Positions 32,666 to 40,303 of a stretch of 64,000 nt of DNA are shown piece by piece. A program made the translations under genes and the position numbers. The stretch's first letter is position 1, and each line of letters starts with the position of its first letter. The notes under the pieces are model-generated. The model worked only from the letters and a program-made list of their open reading frames with translations. It searched no databases and was not told the origin of the DNA. Source of the stretch: Sandaracinomonas limnophila (GTDB taxonomy: Bacteria; Bacteroidota; Bacteroidia; Cytophagales; Spirosomataceae); NCBI RefSeq assembly GCF_004005965.1, contig NZ_SACY01000003.1, forward strand, positions 372,001 through 436,000, read 5' to 3'.

Positions 32666-33236
32666 CGATTAATAAGATCAGAATATGAATGACCTTGATA
32701 TGAATCTCTTGAATTCGGTCAGCATATCCAAAATGCTCTACTCGAATTTCTGTAACATTAGCGTATTTCGCCAAATTACCACCGTCCTTACCTGTAAGTA
32801 ATACCACTTCCATCCCCTTTGCTTGAGCTGCCTCAAGGGCTTTGATAATGTTAGCAGAATTGCCACTGGTGGAAATACCCAATAATACATCTCCCTTTTG
32901 TCCTAATCCTTCAATAAATCTAGAAAAGACAAAATCATATCCAAAATCATTGCTAACACAAGAAATATGAGATGGGTCTGAAATGGCAATTGCGGCTAAG
33001 GCTTTTCTATTTTCCCGATATCGGCCAGAAAGTTCTTCTGCAAAATGCATTGCGTCGCAATGACTTCCCCCATTTCCACATGTAATAATTTTATTCCCAG
33101 CAGATAATGCCTTTACAAATACATCAGCTGCTGTTTGAATTTGAGCCAAATTTGTAGGATTAGCTATAAAATCGGTTAAAACTTTTTGCGATTCCTGAAG
33201 AGAAGAAAGAATTTCCTTTGATATGTTTTCCATCAT
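32646..33236 (-). CDS. gmhA: SIS-domain phosphoheptose isomerase
   Basis: Converts sedoheptulose 7-phosphate to D-glycero-manno-heptose 7-phosphate for lipopolysaccharide core synthesis. The 196 residues have [20 protein letters not shown] near 55 (fragments [17 protein letters not shown]), [18 protein letters not shown] near 85 and [16 protein letters not shown] near 118. The last His/Glu metal site is HIKVIHILI. This matches GmhA rather than DiaA because of the AEELSGRY and DPSH segments. Two consecutive ATGs (33236 and 33233) are possible starts. No other heptose genes are next to it. Confidence 0.92.
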   Translation of the reverse strand: MMENISKEILSSLQESQKVLTDFIANPTNLAQIQTAADVFVKALSAGNKIITCGNGGSHCDAMHFAEELSGRYRENRKALAAIAISDPSHISCVSNDFGYDFVFSRFIEGLGQKGDVLLGISTSGNSANIIKALEAAQAKGMEVVLLTGKDGGNLAKYANVTEIRVEHFGYADRIQEIHIKVIHILILLIEKQMGL

Positions 33237-33257
33237 GCTACAAATTTAGGGATAATT

Positions 33258-34013
33258 TTAATAATCCCCTCCTGCGCCTCCACCTCCAAAACTACCACCA
33301 CCAAATCCACCGAAGCCTCCACCACCACCGGAACCCCAATCGTTACCTCCGCCATTGCCTCCAAAGAAAATTGGAGGAAAAAACATTCCCCCGCCACGAT
33401 TATTATTGCCGCCCCCTCTATTATTTCTGTTAATTATTTTTCCAATGATTGAAAAAATAATGAATATAATTAAAAAGATAAACACTAATGGTACATCGCC
33501 TCCACCATCAGGCCCTTCATCGTTTACAAATGCACCAGAGGCCCGCTGCATCATTTCATCTGTTGCAGCCTCTAAACCCTCATAATAGGCACCTTGTTTA
33601 AAAGTTGGCTTTAAGATTCTATTGATAATTCTTTTACAAATGGCATCAGGTAATCTATCTTCAATTCCTCTACCGGTTAAAATTCTAATTTTTCTATCTG
33701 TGGTGGCTACAAATATCAAAACACCATTGTTCTTTTTTTCTTGTCCAATCTTCCAACTTTTAGCCACATCCATCGCATAATCATAAGGATCTTTACCATC
33801 CGTGCTTGGAACTAATAAAATGGCTATTTGGGTAGAGGTTGAATCATCATAGGCAACCAATTTATTTTCCAATTGTGCCTTTTGATCCACAGAAAGGACA
33901 TTCGACAAATCTGTAACCAATTGTTTACTTGCCTCTGGAATTGCTTTTTGAGCAAAGGTTTGAATGCTTACAAACAAAAATAAAATCCAAAAACCCTTCA
34001 ATCTATTCCCCAT
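33258..34013 (-). CDS. Exported TPM-domain protein with glycine-rich tail
   Basis: About 251 residues: signal peptide (GFWILFLFVSIQTFAQ), a TPM (Psb32/YgcG-like) domain at about 30-155 with TDLSNVLSVDQK and the conserved TDRKIRILTGRGIEDRLPD segment (core GRGIEDRLPD). A membrane helix at about 175-193 (PLVFIFLIIFIIFSIIGK) follows, then a strongly Gly/Asn-rich tail ending GGAGGDY. This architecture is widespread; the TPM domain is linked to photosystem repair in plants, but its bacterial role is unclear. The start at 34013 is preferred over 34025 or 34037 because of the signal peptide. It overlaps the upstream TPM gene by 11 bases. Confidence 0.88.
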   Translation of the reverse strand: MGNRLKGFWILFLFVSIQTFAQKAIPEASKQLVTDLSNVLSVDQKAQLENKLVAYDDSTSTQIAILLVPSTDGKDPYDYAMDVAKSWKIGQEKKNNGVLIFVATTDRKIRILTGRGIEDRLPDAICKRIINRILKPTFKQGAYYEGLEAATDEMMQRASGAFVNDEGPDGGGDVPLVFIFLIIFIIFSIIGKIINRNNRGGGNNNRGGGMFFPPIFFGGNGGGNDWGSGGGGGFGGFGGGSFGGGGAGGDY

Positions 34014-34431
34014 ACGATATTTCATCTGAAAGCTCATTTACGTCATCCTTTTGATAAGGGAAATACAAAGACAAAGCCTCTCCTGTTCGTTTTACACCCA
34101 ATTGTAAGGCATTCGCAATATTATTTTCGCTTAACAAAGGCCTCATCTCATCACGAATAGTTTCCCAAAATTCTGCAGGAACTTGGGCATCAATAGCCTT
34201 GTCGCCAACAATTGCAAATTTTCTATCTTTTACAGCTAGGTACAATAAAATACCATTTTGCAAATCCGTTTGGTGCATCCCTAAATGCTGAAAGAGCACC
34301 TTAGCTCTTTCAACAGGGTGCTCTTTACAGAAACTTTCAATATGCACACGGATTTCACCAGAAGTTTTTCGTTCAGCTTCTTTGATAGCCTTCAATACTA
34401 TTTCCTCCTGATCAATGGCAAGATGCTTCAT
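34003..34431 (-). CDS. Cytosolic TPM-domain protein
   Basis: A 142-residue single TPM domain without signal peptide. The conserved regions are KTSGEIRVHIE near 25, NGILLYLAVKDRKFAIVGDKAIDAQVP near 60 (fragments LYLAVKDRKFAIVGD, IDAQVP) and GEALSLYFP near 125. Its ATG overlaps the lemA stop (TAATG), so translation is coupled. The pair of one soluble and one secreted TPM protein behind LemA is a recurrent trio in Bacteroidota. Function is unassigned. Confidence 0.88.
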   Translation of the reverse strand: MKHLAIDQEEIVLKAIKEAERKTSGEIRVHIESFCKEHPVERAKVLFQHLGMHQTDLQNGILLYLAVKDRKFAIVGDKAIDAQVPAEFWETIRDEMRPLLSENNIANALQLGVKRTGEALSLYFPYQKDDVNELSDEISYGE

Positions 34432-35021
34432 TATTTTGAATCAAAATTTACTTCCGGCGCTTTGTCTGAACCTGCCTCCGCTTGGAAGAATCCTTTTTCT
34501 GTAAAACCAGAGAAAGAAGCGATTAGACTATTGGGGAAAGTAACAATTAACTTATTATAGGCTGTTACAGCTGCATTAAAGTTGTCTCTCTCTTCCTTAA
34601 TTCTATTTTCAGTTCCTTCTAATTGAGCTTGCAATTCAGAGAAACTTTCTGTCGCTTTCAATTGAGGATAATTTTCAGCTACAACCATTAATCGTGACAA
34701 AGCTCCACCCAAATTAGATTGAGCAGCCTGGTATTTTTGAATATTTTCAGGACTTAAATCTTTTGAATCTAATTTCATTTGGGTTGCACTTGCTCTTGCC
34801 TCAATAACTTGAGTCAAGGTAGACTTTTCAAAATTGGCAACTCCTTGAACCGTTTTTACCAAATTCGGAATCAAATCTGCTCTTCTTTGGTAGGCACTTT
34901 GCACATTTGCCCAAGATTGTTTTACATCCTGGTCACTTGTGGCCATACTATTGCGGGAACCAACTCCCCAGAAAATCAAAAGGGCAATTACACCCAACAC
35001 AATCCATGTAGTTCTTTTCAT
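34431..35021 (-). CDS. lemA: LemA family membrane protein
   Basis: A 196-residue protein with an N-terminal membrane helix (WIVLGVIALLIFWGVG) and a helical coiled domain. It has the LemA signature VQSAYQRRADLIPNLVKTVQG near 40-60 (core YQRRADLIPNLV), LMVVAENYPQLKATESF near 115 and ENRIKEERDNFNAAVTAYN near 140. The N-terminus is outside and the helical bundle probably faces the periplasm. It leads the lemA-TPM-TPM run. A candidate -7 box reading TACATTTG on the minus strand lies at 35037-35044, 15 bases before the ATG. Confidence 0.95.
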   Translation of the reverse strand: MKRTTWIVLGVIALLIFWGVGSRNSMATSDQDVKQSWANVQSAYQRRADLIPNLVKTVQGVANFEKSTLTQVIEARASATQMKLDSKDLSPENIQKYQAAQSNLGGALSRLMVVAENYPQLKATESFSELQAQLEGTENRIKEERDNFNAAVTAYNKLIVTFPNSLIASFSGFTEKGFFQAEAGSDKAPEVNFDSK

Positions 35022-35036
35022 TTTTTTAAATTTTTA

Positions 35037-35044
35037 CAAATGTA
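35037..35044 (-). promoter_or_regulatory. Putative lemA promoter, -7 box
   Basis: CAAATGTA on the plus strand reads TACATTTG on the minus strand, matching TAnnTTTG, 15 bases before the lemA start codon. No -33 TTTG at the usual distance. Confidence 0.4.
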
Positions 35045-35112
35045 TTCTTTTAAATAGTTTATTAACGAGTTTTTACACCAAAATCATTTTTTCAGGATAA
35101 AAGTTCCAAATC

Positions 35113-35215
35113 AATTGTTAATTGTTAATTGTTAATTGTTAATTAAAAGAAACATAATTCATAATTCATAATTCAGAATTCAGAATTCATAATTCAGAAT
35201 TCAGAATTCAGAATT
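35113..35215. repeat. Heptamer repeats (AATTGTT / CAKAATT) between lemA and prmC
   Basis: The left block has four exact AATTGTT units at 35113-35140, plus AATT. An 8-base purine spacer AAAAGAAA follows. The right block has nine 7-base units CATAATT or CAGAATT from 35153 to 35215. The AATT cores pair across the spacer in register, but the three bases between them pair poorly. The hairpin is therefore weaker than at the other loci. The right block runs into the prmC stop codon. Confidence 0.85.
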
Positions 35216-36038
35216 TACCATAAACAAACCGGTCCTTTCCTCTGAAGTCTTTAACAATTTGAACGTTTTCAAATCCAATATTTTCCATCATTTGCTTCAC
35301 TTCTTTTCCGAACAATTGATTGATTTCGAAATACAAGAATCCACCCGGATTTAATCTTTCCTTGGCCATTTCTGCAATTGCTTTGTAATACAATAATGGA
35401 TTTTCATTGGGTACAAACAAGGCTAAAGGAGGTTCAAAGTCCAACACATGCGACTTCATTTCTTTTTTTTCCTCCTCCAAGACATAAGGAGGATTAGAAA
35501 TTATGACATCCCAATTACCTTCCGAATTTCTCCATTCAAATACATCTTGCAGTTGAAAATCGACATTTATCTGTAGATTTTCAGCATTTTTCTTTGCCTG
35601 ATCTAGTGCCAGCTCAGAAATATCCCAAGCAAAAACCTCCGCCTGAGGCAGTGATTTTTTTATGGATAGTGGAATACAGCCACTTCCTGTTCCAATATCT
35701 AAAATCTTCCCTCCTTTTACTTTCGACAAAATTAAACCGACCAATTCCTCTGTTTCTGGTCGAGGAATTAAAGTTGATTCATTTAATCCAATTTTTAAAT
35801 CACAAAAGAATTCTTTTCCTAAAACATATTGAAAAGGCTTACCCGCTTGCAATTCAAGTTTTATTTGTTCCCAACTAGTAGGTAATTCAATTTCTTTATT
35901 TAATAAAAAATCTAATTTCCCAATGGCAAACTGTAAATCTAAAATCCGATAGGCGATTGCTTCTGCCTCTTGTTGGCCATATAAACTATCCAACAATTCA
36001 ACTAATTCCCTGAAAATTTCCTTACAGCCTACCGTCAT
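35208..36038 (-). CDS. prmC: Peptide chain release factor N5-glutamine methyltransferase
   Basis: Methylates the GGQ glutamine of RF1/RF2. The 276 residues comprise an N-terminal helical domain (1-75) and a SAM-binding Rossmann domain with LDIGTGSGCIPLSI near 115 and the catalytic ISNPPYVLEEEK near 180. IPRPETEEL precedes the SAM motif. The ATG at 36038 gives the family's usual length; an in-frame ATG at 36125 adds an unlikely hydrophobic extension. The final Phe codon and stop lie inside the adjacent 7-base repeat array. Confidence 0.95.
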   Translation of the reverse strand: MTVGCKEIFRELVELLDSLYGQQEAEAIAYRILDLQFAIGKLDFLLNKEIELPTSWEQIKLELQAGKPFQYVLGKEFFCDLKIGLNESTLIPRPETEELVGLILSKVKGGKILDIGTGSGCIPLSIKKSLPQAEVFAWDISELALDQAKKNAENLQINVDFQLQDVFEWRNSEGNWDVIISNPPYVLEEEKKEMKSHVLDFEPPLALFVPNENPLLYYKAIAEMAKERLNPGGFLYFEINQLFGKEVKQMMENIGFENVQIVKDFRGKDRFVYGKF

Positions 36039-36106
36039 AATTTGACCCGAAATTAAAACAGTTGAAACAAATTGCAAGGGCATACAAAAAAAAATCAAAA
36101 AATTTA

Positions 36107-36114
36107 TAAATTTG
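36107..36114 (+). promoter_or_regulatory. Putative promoter of the sugar-oxidation operon, -7 box
   Basis: TAAATTTG, a TAnnTTTG match, lies 21 bases before the ATG of the gene at 36136. It is the only candidate in the 97-base divergent gap with prmC; no TTTG at -33. Confidence 0.45.
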
Positions 36115-36135
36115 TTTAACCTCAAAATCTAGAAA

Positions 36136-36714
36136 ATGAATGAATTAAACAGAAGAGACGTCCTACAACAATTAGCTATCTTGTTGGGCGGAACCATTTC
36201 AGCCCCTGTCTTAGCGGGTATTCGTGGCGAAAAGACCTATCACGGAATTTCCGTTGAGGCAACAACAAAACAAATAAATATTATCAGAGAAGTTGCTGAT
36301 TTAATTATTCCAAGCACCGGTACACCTGGAGCAAAAGCAGCCAAAGTAGAAGAATTTATTGTTCGTGTGGTTAAGGATTGTTACACCCAAGAGGACCAAA
36401 ATCATTTTTATGCAGGACTTGATCAATTGAATGCTGACTGTAAATCGGTTCATGGGAAAGAGTTTTTGGAAGCAAATGCTACGCAACAAAAAGAAGCCTT
36501 AACAAAATGTATGTTAGAGGCCGACCAAGAACGTAAGGCAAATCGTGGCAAAAAAGCCCCTACTCCATTCTTTTTTATGATTAAAGAATTGAGTACTACG
36601 GGTTATTTTACATCAAAGATTGGTGCAAGTGAGGCACTAGAATACCTACCAATTCCGGGTAAATTTGATGGCTGCATGCCACTTTCTCCATCTCAAAAAA
36701 CTTGGGCAATCTAA
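36136..36714 (+). CDS. Gluconate 2-dehydrogenase subunit 3-like protein
   Basis: A 192-residue protein with an N-terminal twin-arginine-type signal (NRRDVLQQLAILLGGTISAP). It is followed by the helical subunit-3 domain of membrane gluconate / glucoside dehydrogenases (EVADLIIPSTGTPGAKAAKVEEFI, core LIIPSTGTPGAKAA, about 45-160). In such complexes this small subunit assists Tat export or assembly of the flavoprotein subunit. The flavoprotein gene (GMC oxidoreductase) follows after 11 bases. The two are very likely one enzyme; a cytochrome c subunit is not encoded next to them. Confidence 0.9.
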   Translation: MNELNRRDVLQQLAILLGGTISAPVLAGIRGEKTYHGISVEATTKQINIIREVADLIIPSTGTPGAKAAKVEEFIVRVVKDCYTQEDQNHFYAGLDQLNADCKSVHGKEFLEANATQQKEALTKCMLEADQERKANRGKKAPTPFFFMIKELSTTGYFTSKIGASEALEYLPIPGKFDGCMPLSPSQKTWAI

Positions 36715-36725
36715 ACTGAAAAACA

Positions 36726-38438
36726 ATGAATTTAGCAATTGATGCAATAAAAAAACAAACTTTTGATGCCATTGTAGTTGGCTCTGGTGTTTCCGGTGGT
36801 TTTGCTGCCAAAGAATTAACCGAAAAAGGAATGCGAACGCTTGTTCTCGACAGAGGTAAGCAATTAGATCATATTACGGGTTATGAACCCACTTATAAAG
36901 ATCCTTGGGATTTCAAATACAATGGTTTATTAACTCAGGAACAAAAAACTACTCACCCTAAATTAGCAAGAGATTATCCGTACAATGAAAAATCGCAGAA
37001 TTATTGGTTCAATGATTCCGACTCAATGTACAAGGAAGAAAAAAGATTCGACTGGTTCCGTCCGAATATCGTTGGCGGAAAATCCATTATGTGGGGTCGT
37101 CAATCTTATCGCCTTTCAGACATAGACTTTGAAGCAAATTTGAAAGACGGCATTGCCATTGATTGGCCAATTCGTTACAAAGATATTGCCCCTTGGTATT
37201 CCTATGTTGAAAAACATGTGGGTATTTCAGGTGAAGCATTAGGTTTACCGCAATTGCCAGATTCAGATTTCTTGAAGCCAATGGACATGTATTGCGTGGA
37301 AAAAGAGGCGCGTGTGAGAATTGAAAAGGCTTTTCCGGGAAGAAATTTAACGATCGGTCGTGTGGCCAATTTATCCGAAGCGAAAAAAGCCCAGTTAGAA
37401 ATTGGTCGTTCACAATGCCAATACCGCAACAAATGTAATTTAGGTTGCCCTTATGGTGCTTATTTCAGCTCACAGTCTTGTACTTTGCCACCTGCAGCTA
37501 AAACAGGATTAATGACCTTGTTGCCCAACTCTTTGGTTTCAGAAATCATATTTGATAATCAAAAACAAAAAGCAAAAGGAGTTCGTGTGATTAATACGAT
37601 AACTCATGAGGTAAAAGAATATTATGCAAAAGTTATATTCATTTGCGGTTCAACAGTAAGTACAACAGCCTTGTTATTAAATTCTACCTCAAGCAGATTC
37701 CAAAATGGTTTCGGTAATGATTCAGGTGAATTAGGACATAATTTAATGGATCACCATTTCCGCATCGGAGCATCAGGAGTTTGGGAAGGAGATGAAGACA
37801 AATATTATTTTGGACGAAGAGCTAATGGCATCTATGTACCTCGTTACAGAAATATTGGAAATGATAAGAGAGACTATGTTCGTGGTTTCGGCTACCAAGG
37901 TGGAGGATCTCGCCAAAGTTGGAATCGCGGCGTAAATGACCTAAGCTTTGGAGCAGATTATAAGGAATCAATGACTAAGCCAGGACCATGGACCATGAAT
38001 TTAGGAGGATTTGGTGAAACACTTCCATACCACGAAAACAAAATGTATTTGGATAAAACTGCAAAAGATAAGTGGGGACTTCCAATTGTTGTTTTTGATG
38101 CCGAATTCAAAGAGAACGAAAGAAAAATGCGTATCGATATGTTAAACGATGCCAAAGAAATGTTAGAAGCGGCAGGATTTAAAAACATTAGAGCATACGA
38201 CAATGGTTGTTATCCAGGTATGGCCATCCACGAAATGGGAACTGCGCGAATGGGTAGAGATCCTAAAACATCGGTTTTAAATGGAAACAGCCAAGTTCAT
38301 GCAGCTAAAAACGTATTCGTTACTGATGGCGCAAGTATGGTTTCTACTTCTTGTGTGAATCCGTCTTTAACCTACATGGCATTAACAGCTCGTGCAGCAT
38401 CCTTTGCAGTAGGTGAACTGAAAAAACACAATTTGTAA
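36726..38438 (+). CDS. GMC-family flavin oxidoreductase (sugar/glucoside dehydrogenase type)
   Basis: A 570-residue FAD enzyme. The dinucleotide-binding motif VVGSGVSGGFAAKELTEKG lies near residue 18, and GGKSIMWGRQSYRLS near 118 completes the FAD site. C-terminal HEMGTARMG, VTDGASMVSTSCVNPSLT and the final helix carry the catalytic His/Asn pair. A four-cysteine cluster at about 225-250 (SQCQYRNKCNLGCPYGAYF, pattern C-x5-C-x3-C) suggests an iron-sulphur site, as in glucoside 3-dehydrogenases. There is no own signal peptide, so export with the Tat-tagged partner encoded upstream is likely. The stop is one base before the SMP-30 gene. Confidence 0.9.
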   Translation: MNLAIDAIKKQTFDAIVVGSGVSGGFAAKELTEKGMRTLVLDRGKQLDHITGYEPTYKDPWDFKYNGLLTQEQKTTHPKLARDYPYNEKSQNYWFNDSDSMYKEEKRFDWFRPNIVGGKSIMWGRQSYRLSDIDFEANLKDGIAIDWPIRYKDIAPWYSYVEKHVGISGEALGLPQLPDSDFLKPMDMYCVEKEARVRIEKAFPGRNLTIGRVANLSEAKKAQLEIGRSQCQYRNKCNLGCPYGAYFSSQSCTLPPAAKTGLMTLLPNSLVSEIIFDNQKQKAKGVRVINTITHEVKEYYAKVIFICGSTVSTTALLLNSTSSRFQNGFGNDSGELGHNLMDHHFRIGASGVWEGDEDKYYFGRRANGIYVPRYRNIGNDKRDYVRGFGYQGGGSRQSWNRGVNDLSFGADYKESMTKPGPWTMNLGGFGETLPYHENKMYLDKTAKDKWGLPIVVFDAEFKENERKMRIDMLNDAKEMLEAAGFKNIRAYDNGCYPGMAIHEMGTARMGRDPKTSVLNGNSQVHAAKNVFVTDGASMVSTSCVNPSLTYMALTARAASFAVGELKKHNL

Positions 38439-38439
38439 T

Positions 38440-39456
38440 ATGAAAAAAATAGTTCTTATTTTCACAGGAATCATCAGTTCAATGACAGCTTTTGGACAAA
38501 CAAATTACAATGCCATCGGTAAAATTCACAAATACGATGCTGAATTAGACCATTTACTCGACACCCAATCCAAAATTGAGGTGGTAGCCGAAGGATTCGT
38601 TTGGTCGGAAGGTCCGGTTTGGGTAAAAAATGGGAATTACTTATTGTTCTCAGATGTGCCATCGAATATTATTCATAAATGGACCGAAAAAGAGGGTTTA
38701 AGCAAGTTTTTACAACCATCTGGCTATACCGGTCAAGGCTATTATTCGGAAGAAACTGGGGCAAATGGTAATATCATTAACCTGAAAGGCAATTTGGTAA
38801 GTTGTGAACACGGCGACCGTAGAATTTCTGAAATGCCTTTGAATGATCCGAAAGGAAAGAAGACTTTAGCACATATCGTAGATGGAAAAAAATTAAATAG
38901 TCCCAATGATGTGGTACAGCGCAGAAATGGTGATTATTTCTTTACAGATCCACCTTACGGACTTCCAGGCCGGGGAAAACCTGAACCTGAAAAAGAAATT
39001 GAATACCAAGGAGTTTACAGAATTGATACAAAAGGAAATGTAAGTTTACAGGCAAAAGATATGTCGAGACCCAATGGTCTTGCCTTTAATTTAGATGAAT
39101 CTGTTTTAATTGTAGCACAATCTGACCCAAGAGCTATTATATGGAATGCCTATCCTATTGATAAGAATGGAAATTTAGGCACGCCTAAAATTTTCTTTGA
39201 TGGAAGCGAATTGCAAAAACAAGGATTGCGAGGTGCTGGAGATGGGATGAAAGTTGACTCAGAAGGCAACATTTGGGCCACCGGTCCAGGTGGCATTTTG
39301 ATCATCAATTCGAAAGGTAAATTATTAGGTCGAATTGAAACAGGCACTGCCACGTCTAATGTAGCCTTTGGCGGAAATGATGGCAAAACTTTGTTTATTA
39401 CAGCAGACAGCTATTTAGTCCGAGTTGCCACCAAAATAAAAGGCAAAGGCTTATAA
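38440..39456 (+). CDS. Secreted SMP-30/gluconolactonase-like protein
   Basis: A 338-residue six-bladed propeller lactonase-like protein with a signal peptide (ending AFGQ near residue 20). Motifs are AEGFVWSEGPVWV near 50 with the first metal Glu, LNSPNDVVQRRNGDYFFTDPPYG near 150 (core SPNDVV, FTDPPYGL), RPNGLAF near 205, and GAGDGMKVDSEGNIWATGPGG near 265. It would hydrolyse a sugar lactone in the periplasm, fitting the upstream oxidising enzyme. One base separates it from the GMC stop, and a strong terminator follows. Confidence 0.93.
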   Translation: MKKIVLIFTGIISSMTAFGQTNYNAIGKIHKYDAELDHLLDTQSKIEVVAEGFVWSEGPVWVKNGNYLLFSDVPSNIIHKWTEKEGLSKFLQPSGYTGQGYYSEETGANGNIINLKGNLVSCEHGDRRISEMPLNDPKGKKTLAHIVDGKKLNSPNDVVQRRNGDYFFTDPPYGLPGRGKPEPEKEIEYQGVYRIDTKGNVSLQAKDMSRPNGLAFNLDESVLIVAQSDPRAIIWNAYPIDKNGNLGTPKIFFDGSELQKQGLRGAGDGMKVDSEGNIWATGPGGILIINSKGKLLGRIETGTATSNVAFGGNDGKTLFITADSYLVRVATKIKGKGL

Positions 39457-39487
39457 AAAAAGCTCGGTAGAAATACCGAGCTTTTTT
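39454..39487. terminator. Terminator between SMP-30 and DUF1080 genes
   Basis: AAAAAAAGCTCGGTA-GAAA-TACCGAGCTTTTTT: a perfect stem with a GAAA tetraloop and A/T flanks. It ends the plus-strand sugar-oxidation operon and probably also the convergent DUF1080 gene. Confidence 0.93.
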
Positions 39488-39491
39488 AGTT

Positions 39492-40193
39492 TTAAAGCTT
39501 CTTGATTTTAATATTTCTAAACCAAACCTGATTTCCATGGTCTTGCAAAGCAATTTTACCTTTCATGTTTACCCCAAAAGCCTTCATGTCTTTGAATTTA
39601 GAACCAGCAATTAAATTCTTCCAATTTTCATCGTCTGTTCTGGTTTCAACTACCTTATATCCATTCAAATATAATTGAAGTAATCCTTTATTATTAACAA
39701 TTCTTGCCGTGTTCCACTCGCCAACTGGTTTAACAGTTTCCTTTGTAGACTTAATTAAATCGTACAAATCCCCCGAACGGTGCTTGATTATTTTACCATC
39801 AGCATGGCCTTCATTGTCCAAAACCTGCATTTCAGGTCCTGTCACATAGGTTGCATAATATTTGGCTTTATCTTCTGTAACATTGAAAATAATTCCAGAA
39901 TTGCCATTTTTTGAAATTTTCCAATCCACTGAAAAATCATAGTTTTCAAAATCCTCATTTGTGATTAAATCACCCCCATCTTTTTTAGAATTATCGAAAC
40001 CAATAACACCTTCTTCAATAGTCCATGAGCTTCCAACTGTACCAGGTTTCCCATAGGTATGCCAACCATTAAACGTTTTACCATCGAATAAAAGTTGATA
40101 ACCTTCTTTTTGTTCTTTTTTGCTTAAGGTATTTTGTGCTTTAGCTCCTACTCCAAGAGAAAGCAAACAAGTAAGTAATAGATATTTTTTCAT
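39492..40193 (-). CDS. Secreted DUF1080 protein (3-keto-disaccharide hydrolase-like)
   Basis: A 233-residue exported concanavalin-like domain protein with signal peptide MKKYLLLTCLLSLGVGAKAQ. DUF1080 features are YQLLFDGKTFNGWHTYG near 32 (core LLFDGKTFNGW), NEDFENYDFSVDWKISKNGNSGI near 85 (core FSVDWK, NGNSGI), GPEMQVLDNEGHADG near 120 and GEWNTARIV near 160. The family is named 3-keto-disaccharide hydrolase in current domain databases. It faces the GMC/lactonase operon across a shared terminator, so it may act on the oxidised sugar. Confidence 0.93.
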   Translation of the reverse strand: MKKYLLLTCLLSLGVGAKAQNTLSKKEQKEGYQLLFDGKTFNGWHTYGKPGTVGSSWTIEEGVIGFDNSKKDGGDLITNEDFENYDFSVDWKISKNGNSGIIFNVTEDKAKYYATYVTGPEMQVLDNEGHADGKIIKHRSGDLYDLIKSTKETVKPVGEWNTARIVNNKGLLQLYLNGYKVVETRTDDENWKNLIAGSKFKDMKAFGVNMKGKIALQDHGNQVWFRNIKIKKL

Positions 40194-40303
40194 AGTTTAT
40201 TTTTTTACAATACTAACAAAAAATAGTCTTATTTATATACGTTTGAATTAAGATTACGAAACAATCTTTGCTTTTTTGTAACTTGCAGGCTCAAATTTTT
40301 CGT

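Noticed and set aside
32666-33236. DnaA-associated DiaA instead of GmhA
   Set aside because: The AEELSGRY and DPSH segments and the metal-type histidines favour phosphoheptose isomerase.
33258-33420. Proline-rich reading frame on the plus strand over a repetitive segment
   Set aside because: It is the complement of the Gly-rich tail of the exported TPM protein, not a separate gene.
36039-36125. Longer PrmC N-terminus
   Set aside because: The extension is hydrophobic and unlike the helical PrmC N-domain; the ATG at 36038 gives the normal length.
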